DNA of 64,000 nt from Streptomyces filipinensis. GTDB taxonomy: Bacteria; Actinomycetota; Actinomycetes; Streptomycetales; Streptomycetaceae. The stretch is from assembly GCF_014649495.1 (NCBI RefSeq), contig NZ_BMTD01000002.1:558001-622000 (forward strand), given 5' to 3'. The position numbers and the translations under genes were made by a program. Shown here piece by piece: positions 1 through 8,672 of this stretch. Position 1 is the first letter of the stretch. The number at the start of each line of letters is the position of its first letter. The notes below the pieces were generated by a model that was given only the letters and a program-made list of their open reading frames with translations, made no database searches and had not been told where the DNA came from.

Positions 1-585
1 GAGGGCACCCCGGACCGGCCCTGGCAGCCCCGCCACCCCGAGGGCTCCGCTCACCACGGCGGCTCTCCCTGGGGCAGCCAGTGGAGCGACCGCCAGCCCG
101 GCCGCTCCCCCGGCGGCTTCGGCGAGCGGCCCGGCGGCGGCCCCCAGGGCCCCGGCGGCGGACCAGCCGGCGGCATGCGCTGGGACCCGACCGACCCCGT
201 CCAGCGCCGCGCTCGCTACGCCCTCCTGTCCGGCATGTGGGCCGTCTTCTTCGCCCTGTTCAGCTGGCCGTACGTGGCCCTGCTGCTGGGTGTCCTGGCG
301 CTGTACTGGGGCGTCAGCGCGCTGCGCGGCAAGCCGCACCGGCCGGCCCCGGACACCCCGGCGCCGCCGCCCGGCACCGGCCGCACTCCGACGACGGCGG
401 CCATCGGCGGCCTGGTCACGGCGTCCCTGGCCCTGGTCCTGGTCGCCTCGACGTTCACGGTCCAGCTGGTCTACCGCGACTACTACACCTGCGTCAGCGA
501 CGCCCTCACCCACGAGGCCAAGCAGTCCTGCGACAAGCTGCTGCCGCAGGAGCTGCGCGGGGTTCTGGGGACCGGTAACAGCTGA
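1..585 (+). CDS. Membrane protein with Pro/Gly-rich N-terminus, 5' end outside window
   Basis: The frame is open from the first base to a TGA at 583-585, so the start lies to the left; 194 residues are visible. The first ~58 visible residues are rich in Gly, Pro and Arg and look disordered. Hydrophobic segments follow at about residues 73-89, 90-108 and 132-156, and the short C-terminal tail carries two cysteines. An ATG at 175 would give a shorter 136-residue protein, but the uninterrupted, codon-biased frame before it favours the longer one. It converges with the next gene, with only 16 bases between. I do not recognise a specific family; an integral membrane protein of unknown role is all that can be said. 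Confidence 0.6.
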   Translation, partial: EGTPDRPWQPRHPEGSAHHGGSPWGSQWSDRQPGRSPGGFGERPGGGPQGPGGGPAGGMRWDPTDPVQRRARYALLSGMWAVFFALFSWPYVALLLGVLALYWGVSALRGKPHRPAPDTPAPPPGTGRTPTTAAIGGLVTASLALVLVASTFTVQLVYRDYYTCVSDALTHEAKQSCDKLLPQELRGVLGTGNS

Positions 586-601
586 GGCCCGGGCCGTGGG
601 G

Positions 602-2482
602 TCAGCGGGGCGCCGGCGGCGGTTCCGTGCCGTCCGGGTCGGGGTCCGGCTGGTCTGCGGGCACGTCCGTCCTGGGTTCCGGGGAAAGCGGCCAGGCCGG
701 CGGGGTCGGAGCGGAACCGGGCCGTGGCCCGGGGACGTCCGAGGCGTCACGCGGGGCGGCGGGCTCCCGCGGGGCCGTCCAGTGTGAGGCGCGCGTGAGG
801 TCGTCGTGCCAGCCGGGGCCGAACGGGTCCTCGGCCGGGAGGATCTCATACGGGTCCTCCTCCGCGGCACCGGTCGCATGGGGCACGTTCTCCGGCCGCG
901 CGAGGATCCTGCCCGAACCCGCCTCCCCGGCCTGGGCCGCGTCCTGGCCCCGGGCTCTCGCGGCCTCCTCGCGGCTCCGCCCCTCCTCCTCATCCCGCCC
1001 CTCGCCCGGGGCCTCGGCGGTACCCTCGGCCTCGGCGGGATCCGTGGCCTGCGCCGGTTCCCCAGCGGCCTCCCCCTGCCCCGCCCCGCTCCCGTAGCCA
1101 CCCGTCCCGGTGTCCGCCGGGGCCCCCTTGCCGTCCCGCCCCGCCCCCGCGCCCTGCGCCGGGATCTCCCCGCCCCGCGTACGCCCGTGCCACAGCCGCC
1201 ACGCCCGTACGACCAGCGCCACCGGCATCCCGAACACCGCCGTCCACGCCCCCACCGCTCCCCCGGTCTGCCACCACACCGGCCCGAAACGGGCCAGCGC
1301 GGCCACGCCCAGGGGACCGCCCGCCAGCTCGGCGAGCAGGGCGAAGGCCACCGCGCACACCGTCGCGGTCAGCAGCATCACCCCGGCGGTACGGGCGAGG
1401 GGCCACCGAGCCGTGGCCGCTCCCCCCGGCTCCGGCTGCCCCACGGCACCCCGCGCCACGAACCACCCCGCCATCACCCCGGCCGCCACCGGCACCAGCC
1501 CCGCCAGCCAGTTCGGCAGCGTGCCGGCGCCCGGGTCGGGCACCGCGGCCAGCAACGGGAAGGGCGGCAGCAGCGGCGCCGGATCGGAGGCGAACGGGGT
1601 CACCCCGTGCCCGGTGCCGAGCAGGAAACCGGGACCGAGGGCGTAGGACGCGGCCCAGAGCGCCGCGTTGGGGATCAGCGCGATACCGAGCAGCAGCACC
1701 GCGAACCGTCCCGTCCAGCCCTCGGTCAGCCGTAGGAAGGATGCCTGCGCCGCCTCTCCGTGCCACACCAGCGACACCCCGAGCACCAGCGCCCCGCCGC
1801 CGAAGAGCACCGCCGTGGCGGCACCGGTGGCCCGTACGGCCGTACCCACCCGGGCGCGTGCGTCCGCACCGAACACCACCCGTTGCACCGGCCCCGGCAA
1901 CACCGTCAGCGCACGCAGCACCGGTTCGCGCGGACGGCCGTACGCCGACCACACCCCGGCCGCCGCCGAGCCCGCCGCGACCAGGGGCAGACAGGCCGTC
2001 ACCCAGGGCCACGCGGGCCGCAGTTCACCGCCTGAGCAGTACAGCGCGATCGCGCCGCCGACACCCAGATAGCCGAGGACGACCCCGGTCCACACCGTGC
2101 GCGCCGGTACGGGCGGCGGTCCGTCGGCGTCCTCGGGTGCGTCCACCGCGTCCCTGGCCGCCCGGTACACCCGCCACACGGGCAGCGCGAGCAGCAGCAA
2201 CGGGGTCACGCCCACCGGCATGGGCGTACCGGAGAGCGTGTCGGTGCGGACCAGTTCGACGCCGTGCGCCAGCAGCCACAGCCCGGCGGCGACGTGCAGC
2301 GCTCCGGCCGGACCGCTGTCGGGGTACGGCGAGCTGACCCACAGCACCATCAGCAGCGCGGCGTACGAGGCGAATCCGAGTCCGGCCGCCACGGCGCCGG
2401 CCAGCAGACTCGCGGCCAGTCCGGGCTCACGGTCCCGCATCCGGGTCAGCAGGGGGGCCAGCGACGGTCGGCGAGCGGTCAT
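602..2482 (-). CDS. DUF6350-type polytopic membrane protein
   Basis: A 626-residue protein. The first ~400 residues hold about ten hydrophobic helices, beginning near residue 25 ([16 protein letters not shown]). The last ~220 residues are hydrophilic, acidic and Pro/Ala-rich, and probably cytoplasmic and disordered. I chose the ATG at 2482, which opens the sequence [12 protein letters not shown]; an in-frame start at 2557 would add 25 residues that look non-native. It is divergent from the regulator starting at 2593. The size and layout match a Streptomyces membrane protein family found beside the purN/purH and sucCD region (from memory). The function is unknown, and no catalytic motif is visible. 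Confidence 0.7.
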   Translation of the reverse strand: MTARRPSLAPLLTRMRDREPGLAASLLAGAVAAGLGFASYAALLMVLWVSSPYPDSGPAGALHVAAGLWLLAHGVELVRTDTLSGTPMPVGVTPLLLLALPVWRVYRAARDAVDAPEDADGPPPVPARTVWTGVVLGYLGVGGAIALYCSGGELRPAWPWVTACLPLVAAGSAAAGVWSAYGRPREPVLRALTVLPGPVQRVVFGADARARVGTAVRATGAATAVLFGGGALVLGVSLVWHGEAAQASFLRLTEGWTGRFAVLLLGIALIPNAALWAASYALGPGFLLGTGHGVTPFASDPAPLLPPFPLLAAVPDPGAGTLPNWLAGLVPVAAGVMAGWFVARGAVGQPEPGGAATARWPLARTAGVMLLTATVCAVAFALLAELAGGPLGVAALARFGPVWWQTGGAVGAWTAVFGMPVALVVRAWRLWHGRTRGGEIPAQGAGAGRDGKGAPADTGTGGYGSGAGQGEAAGEPAQATDPAEAEGTAEAPGEGRDEEEGRSREEAARARGQDAAQAGEAGSGRILARPENVPHATGAAEEDPYEILPAEDPFGPGWHDDLTRASHWTAPREPAAPRDASDVPGPRPGSAPTPPAWPLSPEPRTDVPADQPDPDPDGTEPPPAPR

Positions 2483-2582
2483 CAGAGTCACCACGCCATG
2501 CTGCCAATGCCACCCGCTTTCCCCACGCAACAGGCGAACTTCCGCTGTGTCGCCCAATATACGTTTATGTTCTTTTTCGCAC

Positions 2583-2589
2583 GGAAGGG
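2583..2589 (+). promoter_or_regulatory. Ribosome binding site for the gene at 2593
   Basis: GGAAGGG lies 3 nt before the ATG at 2593 and supports that start. The upstream stretch 2550-2582 is unusually AT-rich for this genome and probably contains the promoter, but no clear -35/-10 pair is seen. Confidence 0.45.
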
Positions 2590-2592
2590 CGC

Positions 2593-3705
2593 ATGGTGAC
2601 GACGACGCAGAACCCGGCCGGCCCGCTGCCGCCGCCGAACGAACGCCGACGGCTGCGTGAGTCCCGGTCGCTGACGAATGCTCAGGTCGCCGCGCGGATC
2701 GGCGTCAGCCGCTCGACGCTGCGCGCGTGGGAGTCCGGCCGGCGCGTCCCGCACGGACGCGAGGGCGAGGCGTACGCCCGGCTGCTGCGGGCGCTCGCCG
2801 CACCGGCGGCGGCCGAGGACACGTCGACGGCCGAGGCGCCCCGGGAGCAGCCGACCGCCGCCGCCCCTGCCCTCGCCCCCGCCGGACACACGGCCGTGGG
2901 CTCCCCCGCCCCCCTGACGCCGGCTCAGGCCTTCGACGCGCTGTACGCGTTCTGCGCCCCGGCCCTCGTACGCCAGACGTACCTGCTCACCGGGCGCCGG
3001 GAGCTGGCCCGCGAGTCCGTGGAGCGGGCCTTCCAGCTGGCCTGGCAGCGCTGGCCCGAGGTGGCCCTGGACCGGGATCCGGGCGGCTGGGTGCGGGCGG
3101 TGGCGTACGACTGCGCTCTCTCGCCCTGGCACCGCTTCCGGCCCCGGTACCGGCACCCGGAGCCGCCGCCCGCCGATCCGGCCGACCGTGCGCTGCTGAG
3201 CGCCCTGCTGAAGCTCCCGCCGTCGTACCGGCGCACGCTCGTCCTCTACGACGGGGTGGGCCTCGACCTGCCCGAGACGGCGGCGGAGACGGAGGCCAGC
3301 ACGCCGGCGGCCGCGAGCCGGCTGACCCACGCGCGGGCGGCGGTGGCCGCGCGGCTGCCGGCCCTGTCCGACCCCGCGGAACTGCATCGCCGGCTGCTCG
3401 AACTGGGCTCGGCGGAGCAGGTGCGTGCGGCGAAGCCGCCGGTGGTGCGGACCGGTACCGAACGGCGGAACGTGTTCTGGACCCGGGCGGCGATCGCGTT
3501 CACCGTGACGATCGTCGGCGCGACGACGCTCACGCTGCGGACGGCACCGACGCACTACGAGGCCCCGATCGCTCCGGCCCAGGCGGTGGAGGGGGTGCCG
3601 TCGGCGGGGGTGATGGGCCCGCTGTCGCCGGACCAGCAGGCGTTGCGGGCGAAGCTGCGGGCCGCCGCGAGGGGTCCGGAACGGCTGGTGCCGGAACCCG
3701 GGTGA
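2593..3705 (+). CDS. XRE-type HTH protein with sigma-factor-like middle and a membrane anchor
   Basis: A 370-residue protein with an unusual domain order. Residues ~16-68 form a helix-turn-helix of the XRE type ([20 protein letters not shown]). A Pro/Ala-rich linker follows. Residues ~112-180 resemble ECF sigma region 2 ([19 protein letters not shown], then [13 protein letters not shown]). Residues ~197-255 resemble region 4 ([20 protein letters not shown]). A single hydrophobic segment lies at ~296-315, followed by a short tail. By topology the N-terminal domains would be cytoplasmic and the last ~50 residues outside. It is convergent with sucD across a shared terminator. DNA binding is inferred from motifs; whether the sigma-like part contacts RNA polymerase is unknown. 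Confidence 0.75.
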   Translation: MVTTTQNPAGPLPPPNERRRLRESRSLTNAQVAARIGVSRSTLRAWESGRRVPHGREGEAYARLLRALAAPAAAEDTSTAEAPREQPTAAAPALAPAGHTAVGSPAPLTPAQAFDALYAFCAPALVRQTYLLTGRRELARESVERAFQLAWQRWPEVALDRDPGGWVRAVAYDCALSPWHRFRPRYRHPEPPPADPADRALLSALLKLPPSYRRTLVLYDGVGLDLPETAAETEASTPAAASRLTHARAAVAARLPALSDPAELHRRLLELGSAEQVRAAKPPVVRTGTERRNVFWTRAAIAFTVTIVGATTLTLRTAPTHYEAPIAPAQAVEGVPSAGVMGPLSPDQQALRAKLRAAARGPERLVPEPG

Positions 3706-3755
3706 ACCGGCCCTCCTCGCGGGAGGCGCTCCCTCAGCGCGTCCGGCGCGAACGG

Positions 3756-3792
3756 CGGTAGGCCCGCCCCGGCGAACGGGACGGGCCTACCG
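3756..3792. terminator. Bidirectional hairpin between the HTH gene and sucD
   Basis: A perfect 11-bp stem: CGGTAGGCCCG at 3756-3766 pairs with CGGGCCTACCG at 3782-3792 across a 15-nt loop. It sits between convergent stop codons (3705 and 3811). It has no T-tract, which is usual for this GC range. Confidence 0.75.
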
Positions 3793-3810
3793 GCGCTCAG
3801 CTGACGTGCC

Positions 3811-4695
3811 TCAGCCGGCCAGGACCTCGCGGGCGAGCTTGGCCGTCTCGGTCGGCGTCTTGCCGACCTTGACGCCCGCGGCCTCCAGGGCCTCCTTCTT
3901 GGCCTGCGCGGTGCCGGAGGAGCCGGAGACGATGGCGCCGGCGTGGCCCATGGTCTTGCCCTCGGGCGCGGTGAAGCCCGCGACGTAGCCGACGACCGGC
4001 TTGGTCACGTTCTCCTTGATGAACGCCGCGGCACGCTCCTCGGCGTCACCACCGATCTCACCGATCATCACGATGAGGTCGGTCTCCGGGTCGTTCTGGA
4101 ACGCGGCGAGCGCGTCGATGTGCGTCGTACCGATGATCGGGTCACCACCGATGCCGACGGCGGTGGAGAAGCCGATGTCACGCAGCTCGTACATCATCTG
4201 GTACGTCAGCGTGCCGGACTTCGACACCAGGCCGATGCGGCCCGGCTTGGTGATGTCGCCCGGGATGATGCCGACGTTCGACTGGCCCGGGGTGATGATG
4301 CCGGGGCAGTTCGGGCCGATGATGCGGGTCTTGTTGCCCTTCTTGCCGGCGTACGCCCAGAAGGACGCCGTGTCGTGCACGGCGATGCCCTCGGTGATCA
4401 CGACGGCCAGCGCGATCTCGGCGTCGATCGCCTCGACGACCGCGTCCTTGGTGAACTTCTCCGGCACGAAGATGACGGAGACGTTGGCGCCGGTCTTCTC
4501 GATGGCCTCCTTGACGGTACCGAAGACCGGTACCTCGGTGCCGTCGAAGTCCACGGTGGTGCCCGCCTTGCGCGGGTTCACGCCGCCCACGACGTTGGTG
4601 CCGTCACCGAGCATGAGCTTGGTGTGCTTCATGCCCGTGGCGCCGGTCATGCCCTGGACGATGACCTTGCTGTCCTTGTTGAGCCAGATAGCCAT
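3811..4695 (-). CDS. sucD: Succinyl-CoA synthetase (ADP-forming) alpha subunit
   Basis: A 294-residue protein of normal length for SucD. With SucC it interconverts succinyl-CoA + ADP + phosphate and succinate + ATP + CoA in the TCA cycle. The N-terminal CoA-binding Rossmann region begins [18 protein letters not shown]. The active-site histidine that is phosphorylated is His251 in the motif [11 protein letters not shown], followed by the conserved SGTAQAK loop. It lies 27 nt downstream of sucC on the same strand and is surely cotranscribed. A purine-rich GAGGAC lies upstream of the ATG. Identification is secure. Confidence 0.97.
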   Translation of the reverse strand: MAIWLNKDSKVIVQGMTGATGMKHTKLMLGDGTNVVGGVNPRKAGTTVDFDGTEVPVFGTVKEAIEKTGANVSVIFVPEKFTKDAVVEAIDAEIALAVVITEGIAVHDTASFWAYAGKKGNKTRIIGPNCPGIITPGQSNVGIIPGDITKPGRIGLVSKSGTLTYQMMYELRDIGFSTAVGIGGDPIIGTTHIDALAAFQNDPETDLIVMIGEIGGDAEERAAAFIKENVTKPVVGYVAGFTAPEGKTMGHAGAIVSGSSGTAQAKKEALEAAGVKVGKTPTETAKLAREVLAG

Positions 4696-4722
4696 GGTGT
4701 GTTGTGTCCTCGTCCTGAGTGC

Positions 4723-5904
4723 TTACTTGGCGGCGTGGGCCAGCTCGGCGGCCTTGTCGGCCGCGCCGTCCATGGTGTCGACGCGCTGCACCAGCGGGTG
4801 GTTGGCGTCGGTGAGGATCTGTCGGCCCAGCTCGGCGTTGTTGCCGTCGAGGCGGACGACGAGCGGCTTCGAGACGTTCTCGCCGCGGTCCTCCAGGAGC
4901 TTCAGGGCCTGCACGATGCCGTTGGCGACCTCGTCGCAGGCGGTGATGCCACCGAAGACGTTCACGAAGACGGACTTGACGTCCGGGTCGCCCAGGATGA
5001 TCTCCAGGCCGTTCGCCATCACCTGGGCGGAGGCGCCACCGCCGATGTCCAGGAAGTTGGCGGGCTTGACGCCACCGTGCTGCTCACCGGCGTACGCGAC
5101 GACGTCCAGGGTGCTCATGACGAGACCCGCGCCGTTGCCGATGATGCCGACCTCGCCCTCGAGCTTGACGTAGTTGAGGCCCTTCGCCTTGGCGGCGGCC
5201 TCAAGCGGGTTGGCCGCGTCCTTGTCGTGGAGCTCCTCGTACTCGGGGTGGCGGAACTCGGCGTTCTCGTCGAGCGACACCTTGCCGTCGAGGGCGATGA
5301 CCTCGCCGGAGGCGACCTTCGCGAGCGGGTTGACCTCGACGAGGAGGGCGTCCGACTTGATGAAGGTGTCCCACAGCTTGATCAGGACGTTGACGACCTT
5401 GTCCGCGACCTCGGCCGGGAACTTGGCGGCCGCGACGATCTCGCGGGCCTTGGCCTCGTCCACACCGTCGATCGGGTCGATCGGCGTCTTGGCGACGGCC
5501 TCCGGACGGGTGGCGGCCACCTCCTCGATCTCCATGCCGCCCTCGACGGAGGCGATGGAGAGGAAGGTGCGGTTCGCACGGTCGAGGAGGAAGGAGACGT
5601 AGTACTCCTCGAGGATCTCCGGAGCGGTCTCGGCGATCATGACCTTGTGGACCGTGTGGCCCTTGATGTCCATGCCGAGGATGTCCGTCGCCCGGGCGAC
5701 GGCCTCGTCCGCGGAGGCGGCCAGCTTGACGCCACCGGCCTTGCCGCGGCCACCGACCTTCACCTGCGCCTTGACGACGGACTTGCCGCCCAGACGCTCG
5801 GTGATCGCGCGCGCCGCCTCAGGCGTGTCGATGACTTCACCGGCCAGCACCGGTACATCGTGCTTGGCGAAGAGGTCCCTCGCCTGGTACTCGAACAGGT
5901 CCAC
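4723..5904 (-). CDS. sucC: Succinyl-CoA synthetase beta subunit
   Basis: A 393-residue ATP-grasp protein that provides the nucleotide-binding half of the TCA-cycle enzyme. Residues ~1-230 form the ATP-grasp fold ([17 protein letters not shown] near 45-61; EVNPLAKV as the metal-binding stretch). The C-terminal CoA-ligase domain contains [15 protein letters not shown] and the conserved [14 protein letters not shown]. The start is GTG at 5904, preceded by GGACGGAAG on the minus strand, giving [18 protein letters not shown], the standard start of the family. It is first in the sucC-sucD operon. The ~590-base gene-free leader upstream contains a Crp-like site (6085-6098). Confidence 0.97.
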   Translation of the reverse strand: MDLFEYQARDLFAKHDVPVLAGEVIDTPEAARAITERLGGKSVVKAQVKVGGRGKAGGVKLAASADEAVARATDILGMDIKGHTVHKVMIAETAPEILEEYYVSFLLDRANRTFLSIASVEGGMEIEEVAATRPEAVAKTPIDPIDGVDEAKAREIVAAAKFPAEVADKVVNVLIKLWDTFIKSDALLVEVNPLAKVASGEVIALDGKVSLDENAEFRHPEYEELHDKDAANPLEAAAKAKGLNYVKLEGEVGIIGNGAGLVMSTLDVVAYAGEQHGGVKPANFLDIGGGASAQVMANGLEIILGDPDVKSVFVNVFGGITACDEVANGIVQALKLLEDRGENVSKPLVVRLDGNNAELGRQILTDANHPLVQRVDTMDGAADKAAELAHAAK

Positions 5905-6084
5905 GCGCTTCCGTCCCTATCAGTGATCTCGCGGTTCGTTGGATGCGTGGGCGTGCCGCGAAGGGCAACGTGACGTCCGCTTGTCACAAGGGAGGCGCAC
6001 ACGGTGTCCGAGCGCGCGGCATGTCCGTCTCGCAGGTTATCGCCGCTTGCGGGGGCTCCCTAAATCGAGGGTCACACACGAGCG

Positions 6085-6098
6085 GTGATACCTGTCAC
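6085..6098. promoter_or_regulatory. Candidate Crp-type binding site upstream of sucC
   Basis: GTGATACCTGTCAC fits the GTG-N6-GNCAC pattern reported for Streptomyces Crp and is close to the general TGTGA-N6-TCACA consensus. It lies ~180 bases upstream of the sucC start codon. The pattern is short, so one match could be chance. Confidence 0.35.
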
Positions 6099-6146
6099 AT
6101 GATGCCGGGTTTCCTGACACGCCGTGCCGCACTCGCAGTGAAGTGC

Positions 6147-6184
6147 GAGGCCTCACCGGGCTGGGGTTGACCCGGTGAGGCCTC
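6147..6184. terminator. Strong 14-bp hairpin, probable terminator
   Basis: GAGGCCTCACCGGG (6147-6160) pairs perfectly with CCCGGTGAGGCCTC (6171-6184) around a 10-nt loop. It is ~315 bases past the stop of the leftward secreted-protein gene and ~240 bases upstream of sucC, so it may insulate the sucCD promoter from leftward read-through. Confidence 0.6.
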
Positions 6185-6498
6185 TGGACGACCCCGGGGG
6201 TTCCGGGGCCGGGGCGGGTGGTCCCCACCCCGATGGGGTCCACCCGCCCGGGCCGCGGGGCCCCGCCCGGACGAACCGACGGCATTCGGCCGCCCGGGTC
6301 AGGACACCCGCGGAGCGGTGGGGCCTCGGCCCTGCTCGCCGGAGGCCTGGACGGCCCGCGGAGCCCGGACGTCCTGGAACGCCCTGGACGCAGAGGCCGT
6401 GGGCGTCGCGGGCGTCGTCGAGGTCGTGGAGGTACCGGGGCACGGCGGTACGGCCGTACGGATGACCGGCGCCGCCTGCGGGGCGCCGGCCCTGCCGC

Positions 6499-7359
6499 CT
6501 AGCCGGGGAAGACGGGGATGTCCCGGTGCCGTTCCCGGGTGCGGGGCGCCTCGGCGTACGCGGTGGCGCAGGGCCCGAGCCACAGAGGTGCCCGGTGGTC
6601 GAGGGTGATCGCATGAGCGTCACCAGGGCGGGACGCCGCACCGTCGGCCGCCTGCTTGCCGAGCACGCCGGCCGGGTCCCCGCTCGGCGCGGGACAGCCG
6701 GGGGCTCCCACGGCGGCGATGCCGTCGTACGCCGGGGTGTGCGCCGCGCGCCGGGGCACGGGGGCGGTCTGCGGGCCGTGCGGGGCGACCTGCGGGCCGT
6801 GCGGGGCGACCTGCGCCGGTGCGCCGTCTGCACCGCGGGCCTGGGCGCGGGCGCGGTGGTGGTACTCGATCCGGCCCGGCGCCGCCGCACCGCCGTACCG
6901 CTGCGGGCGGGGTGCCATGGCCTGCGGCTGCGGCGCCGGAGGCGCGGGGGCGGCCGGGGCCGCGGTGCCGTCGTCCGGTTCCTGGGTGAGGGGCGGCAGG
7001 TGCGGGGAGGGTGCCGAGGACCGGGGCTTCCCGACGGCTCGGGCGCCGGGGGCGTCCTTGAGGGATCGGGAAACCGTGGTCATCACGTCGCGTACCGGAG
7101 CGACGGCCTGTGCGCCGATTCGCCGCACCGGGGGGACGACCCGTTCTCCGGCCCCGTGCACGGGAGCGGCGATCGACGTCACCTTGGCCGGCACCGGGAA
7201 CCCGTCCGCCGCGTGCGCCTGTTCACCGCAGAGGAAGCCCAGCGTGAACAGTCCGCCGACCAGCAGCGCCAGCTGGAGCACACGCCGCCCACCCGCCGTG
7301 CGCAGCACGCGCACGGTGGCACCAAGGAGGGCTGCTGGGAGGGTCAAGGAGCTGAACAT
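6499..7359 (-). CDS. Secreted or anchored hypothetical protein
   Basis: A 286-residue protein from the ATG at 7359; a GTG at 7404 would add 15 residues. A hydrophobic segment at about residues 24-43 (LQLALLVGGLFTLGFLCGEQ) followed by A-H-A-A-D looks like a signal peptide with an AxA-type cleavage site. The rest is Pro/Ala/Gln-rich and low in complexity, including a short duplicated VAPHGPQ element, and ends with a cysteine-containing tail. No enzyme motif is seen. Homologues occur beside sucCD in streptomycetes as far as I recall, annotated only as hypothetical. The ribosome binding site is poor at either start. Confidence 0.6.
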   Translation of the reverse strand: MFSSLTLPAALLGATVRVLRTAGGRRVLQLALLVGGLFTLGFLCGEQAHAADGFPVPAKVTSIAAPVHGAGERVVPPVRRIGAQAVAPVRDVMTTVSRSLKDAPGARAVGKPRSSAPSPHLPPLTQEPDDGTAAPAAPAPPAPQPQAMAPRPQRYGGAAAPGRIEYHHRARAQARGADGAPAQVAPHGPQVAPHGPQTAPVPRRAAHTPAYDGIAAVGAPGCPAPSGDPAGVLGKQAADGAASRPGDAHAITLDHRAPLWLGPCATAYAEAPRTRERHRDIPVFPG

Positions 7360-7493
7360 CCTCGGCTCGGCAGGACACGGGCTCCGCCGATCCTTGCACG
7401 GCACGTCCGAGGCAGCGCAACCCCGCGGTTACCGATGGGTAGTCATGTCCCTTTTCTCTCCCCCTCCCTCCCCCTTCCCTTTCCCGCCCGGCG

Positions 7494-8672
7494 TCACGCG
7501 GTGTCCGGAAGGGGCAGCGGCCGCTTTTCGAGCGCCGCGGCCATGACCTCGGGGAACAGGTCGGGTGTGCAGGCGAAGGCCGGCGCACCCAGCGTGGCGA
7601 GCGCCGCCGCGTGCTCCCGGTCGTAGGCGGGCGCGCCCTCGTCCGACAGCGCGAGCAGCGCCACGAACTGCACCCCGGACGCCTTCATCGCCGCCACCCG
7701 CTTGAGCATCTCGTCGCGGATACCGCCCTCGTAGAGGTCGCTGATCAGCACGACCACCGTCTCGGCCGGCCGGCTGATCTGTGACTGGCAGTAGGCGAGC
7801 GCCCGGTTGATGTCCGTCCCACCGCCGAGCTGGGTGCCGAAGAGGACGTCGACCGGGTCGTCCAGCTGGTCGGTGAGGTCGACCACCGCCGTGTCGAAGA
7901 CGACCAGCCGGGTGCTGATCGACCGCATCGAGGCGAGCACCGCGCCGAACACCGACGCGTAGACGACCGAGGCGGCCATCGACCCGGACTGGTCGATGCA
8001 CAGGACGACCTCCTTCTTCACCGACCGCGCGGCCCGCCCGTATCCGACGAGGCGTTCCGGCACCACCGTGCGGTACTCGGGCAGGTAGTGCTTGAGGTTG
8101 GCCGCGATGGTGCGGTTCCAGTCGATGTCGTGGTGGCGTGGCCGGCTGATCCGCGCGCTGCGGTCGAGGGCGCCGGTGAGGGTGGCCCGGGTACGGTTCG
8201 CGAGCCGCTTCTCCAGGTCCTCGACGACCTTCCGCACGACCGCGCGTGCCGTCTCCTTCGTCGTCTCCGGCATCGCCTTGTTCAGCGACAGCAGCGTGCC
8301 GACGAGATGCACGTCCGCCTCCACCGCCTCCAGCATCTCCGGCTCCAGCAGCAGGGAGGCGAGCCCGAGCCGGTCGATGGCGTCACGCTGCATGACCTGA
8401 ACGACGGAGGACGGGAAGTACGTGCGGATGTCGCCGAGCCAGCGCGCCACGGACGGTGCCGAGGCGCCGAGGCCCGCCGAGCGGTCGCGTCCCGCCTGCG
8501 GCTTGTCCCCCTTGCCGTACAGCGCGGCGAGCGTGCCGTCCATCGCCGCGTCCCGGCCGGACAGGGCGCATCCGGTGCCGTCGGCCTGGTCGCCGCCGAG
8601 CACCAGCCGCCAGCGCCGCAGCCTCTCCCGCGCCGGATCGTCGAGATCCACCGGCATCGACCCGGTCGTCAT
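7494..8672 (-). CDS. VWA-domain (CoxE-like) protein, third gene of the MoxR operon
   Basis: A 392-residue protein. Residues ~220-375 form a von Willebrand A domain with a complete MIDAS metal site: D227-x-S229-x-S231 in DQSGSM, a Thr in GGGTDIN, and an Asp in VLISDLYEGG. The ~220-residue helical N-terminal part is typical of CoxE/YehP-type VWA proteins that partner MoxR ATPases. In known pairs the VWA protein brings substrates to the AAA+ ring. The ATG at 8672 overlaps the stop of the DUF5682 gene (ATGA, 8669-8672), indicating translational coupling. It is the last gene of the three-gene leftward arm. Confidence 0.85.
   Translation of the reverse strand: MTTGSMPVDLDDPARERLRRWRLVLGGDQADGTGCALSGRDAAMDGTLAALYGKGDKPQAGRDRSAGLGASAPSVARWLGDIRTYFPSSVVQVMQRDAIDRLGLASLLLEPEMLEAVEADVHLVGTLLSLNKAMPETTKETARAVVRKVVEDLEKRLANRTRATLTGALDRSARISRPRHHDIDWNRTIAANLKHYLPEYRTVVPERLVGYGRAARSVKKEVVLCIDQSGSMAASVVYASVFGAVLASMRSISTRLVVFDTAVVDLTDQLDDPVDVLFGTQLGGGTDINRALAYCQSQISRPAETVVVLISDLYEGGIRDEMLKRVAAMKASGVQFVALLALSDEGAPAYDREHAAALATLGAPAFACTPDLFPEVMAAALEKRPLPLPDTA

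Larger units (their letters stand above)
5905..6498. other. Gene-free stretch upstream of sucC
   Basis: About 590 bases without a convincing reading frame between the sucC start and the stop of the secreted-protein gene. Part 5905-6110 is less GC-rich and should hold the sucC promoter(s). A GTG-N6-GTCAC motif lies at 6085-6098 and a very strong hairpin at 6147-6184. The part 6190-6498 is extremely GC-rich, with short overlapping frames on both strands that I read as chance. Confidence 0.6.

Noticed and set aside
3943-5973. A 676-codon open frame antisense to sucD and sucC
   Set aside because: It is the shadow of two highly conserved genes; the predicted protein is Asp/Val/Leu-rich noise, typical of reversed high-GC codons.
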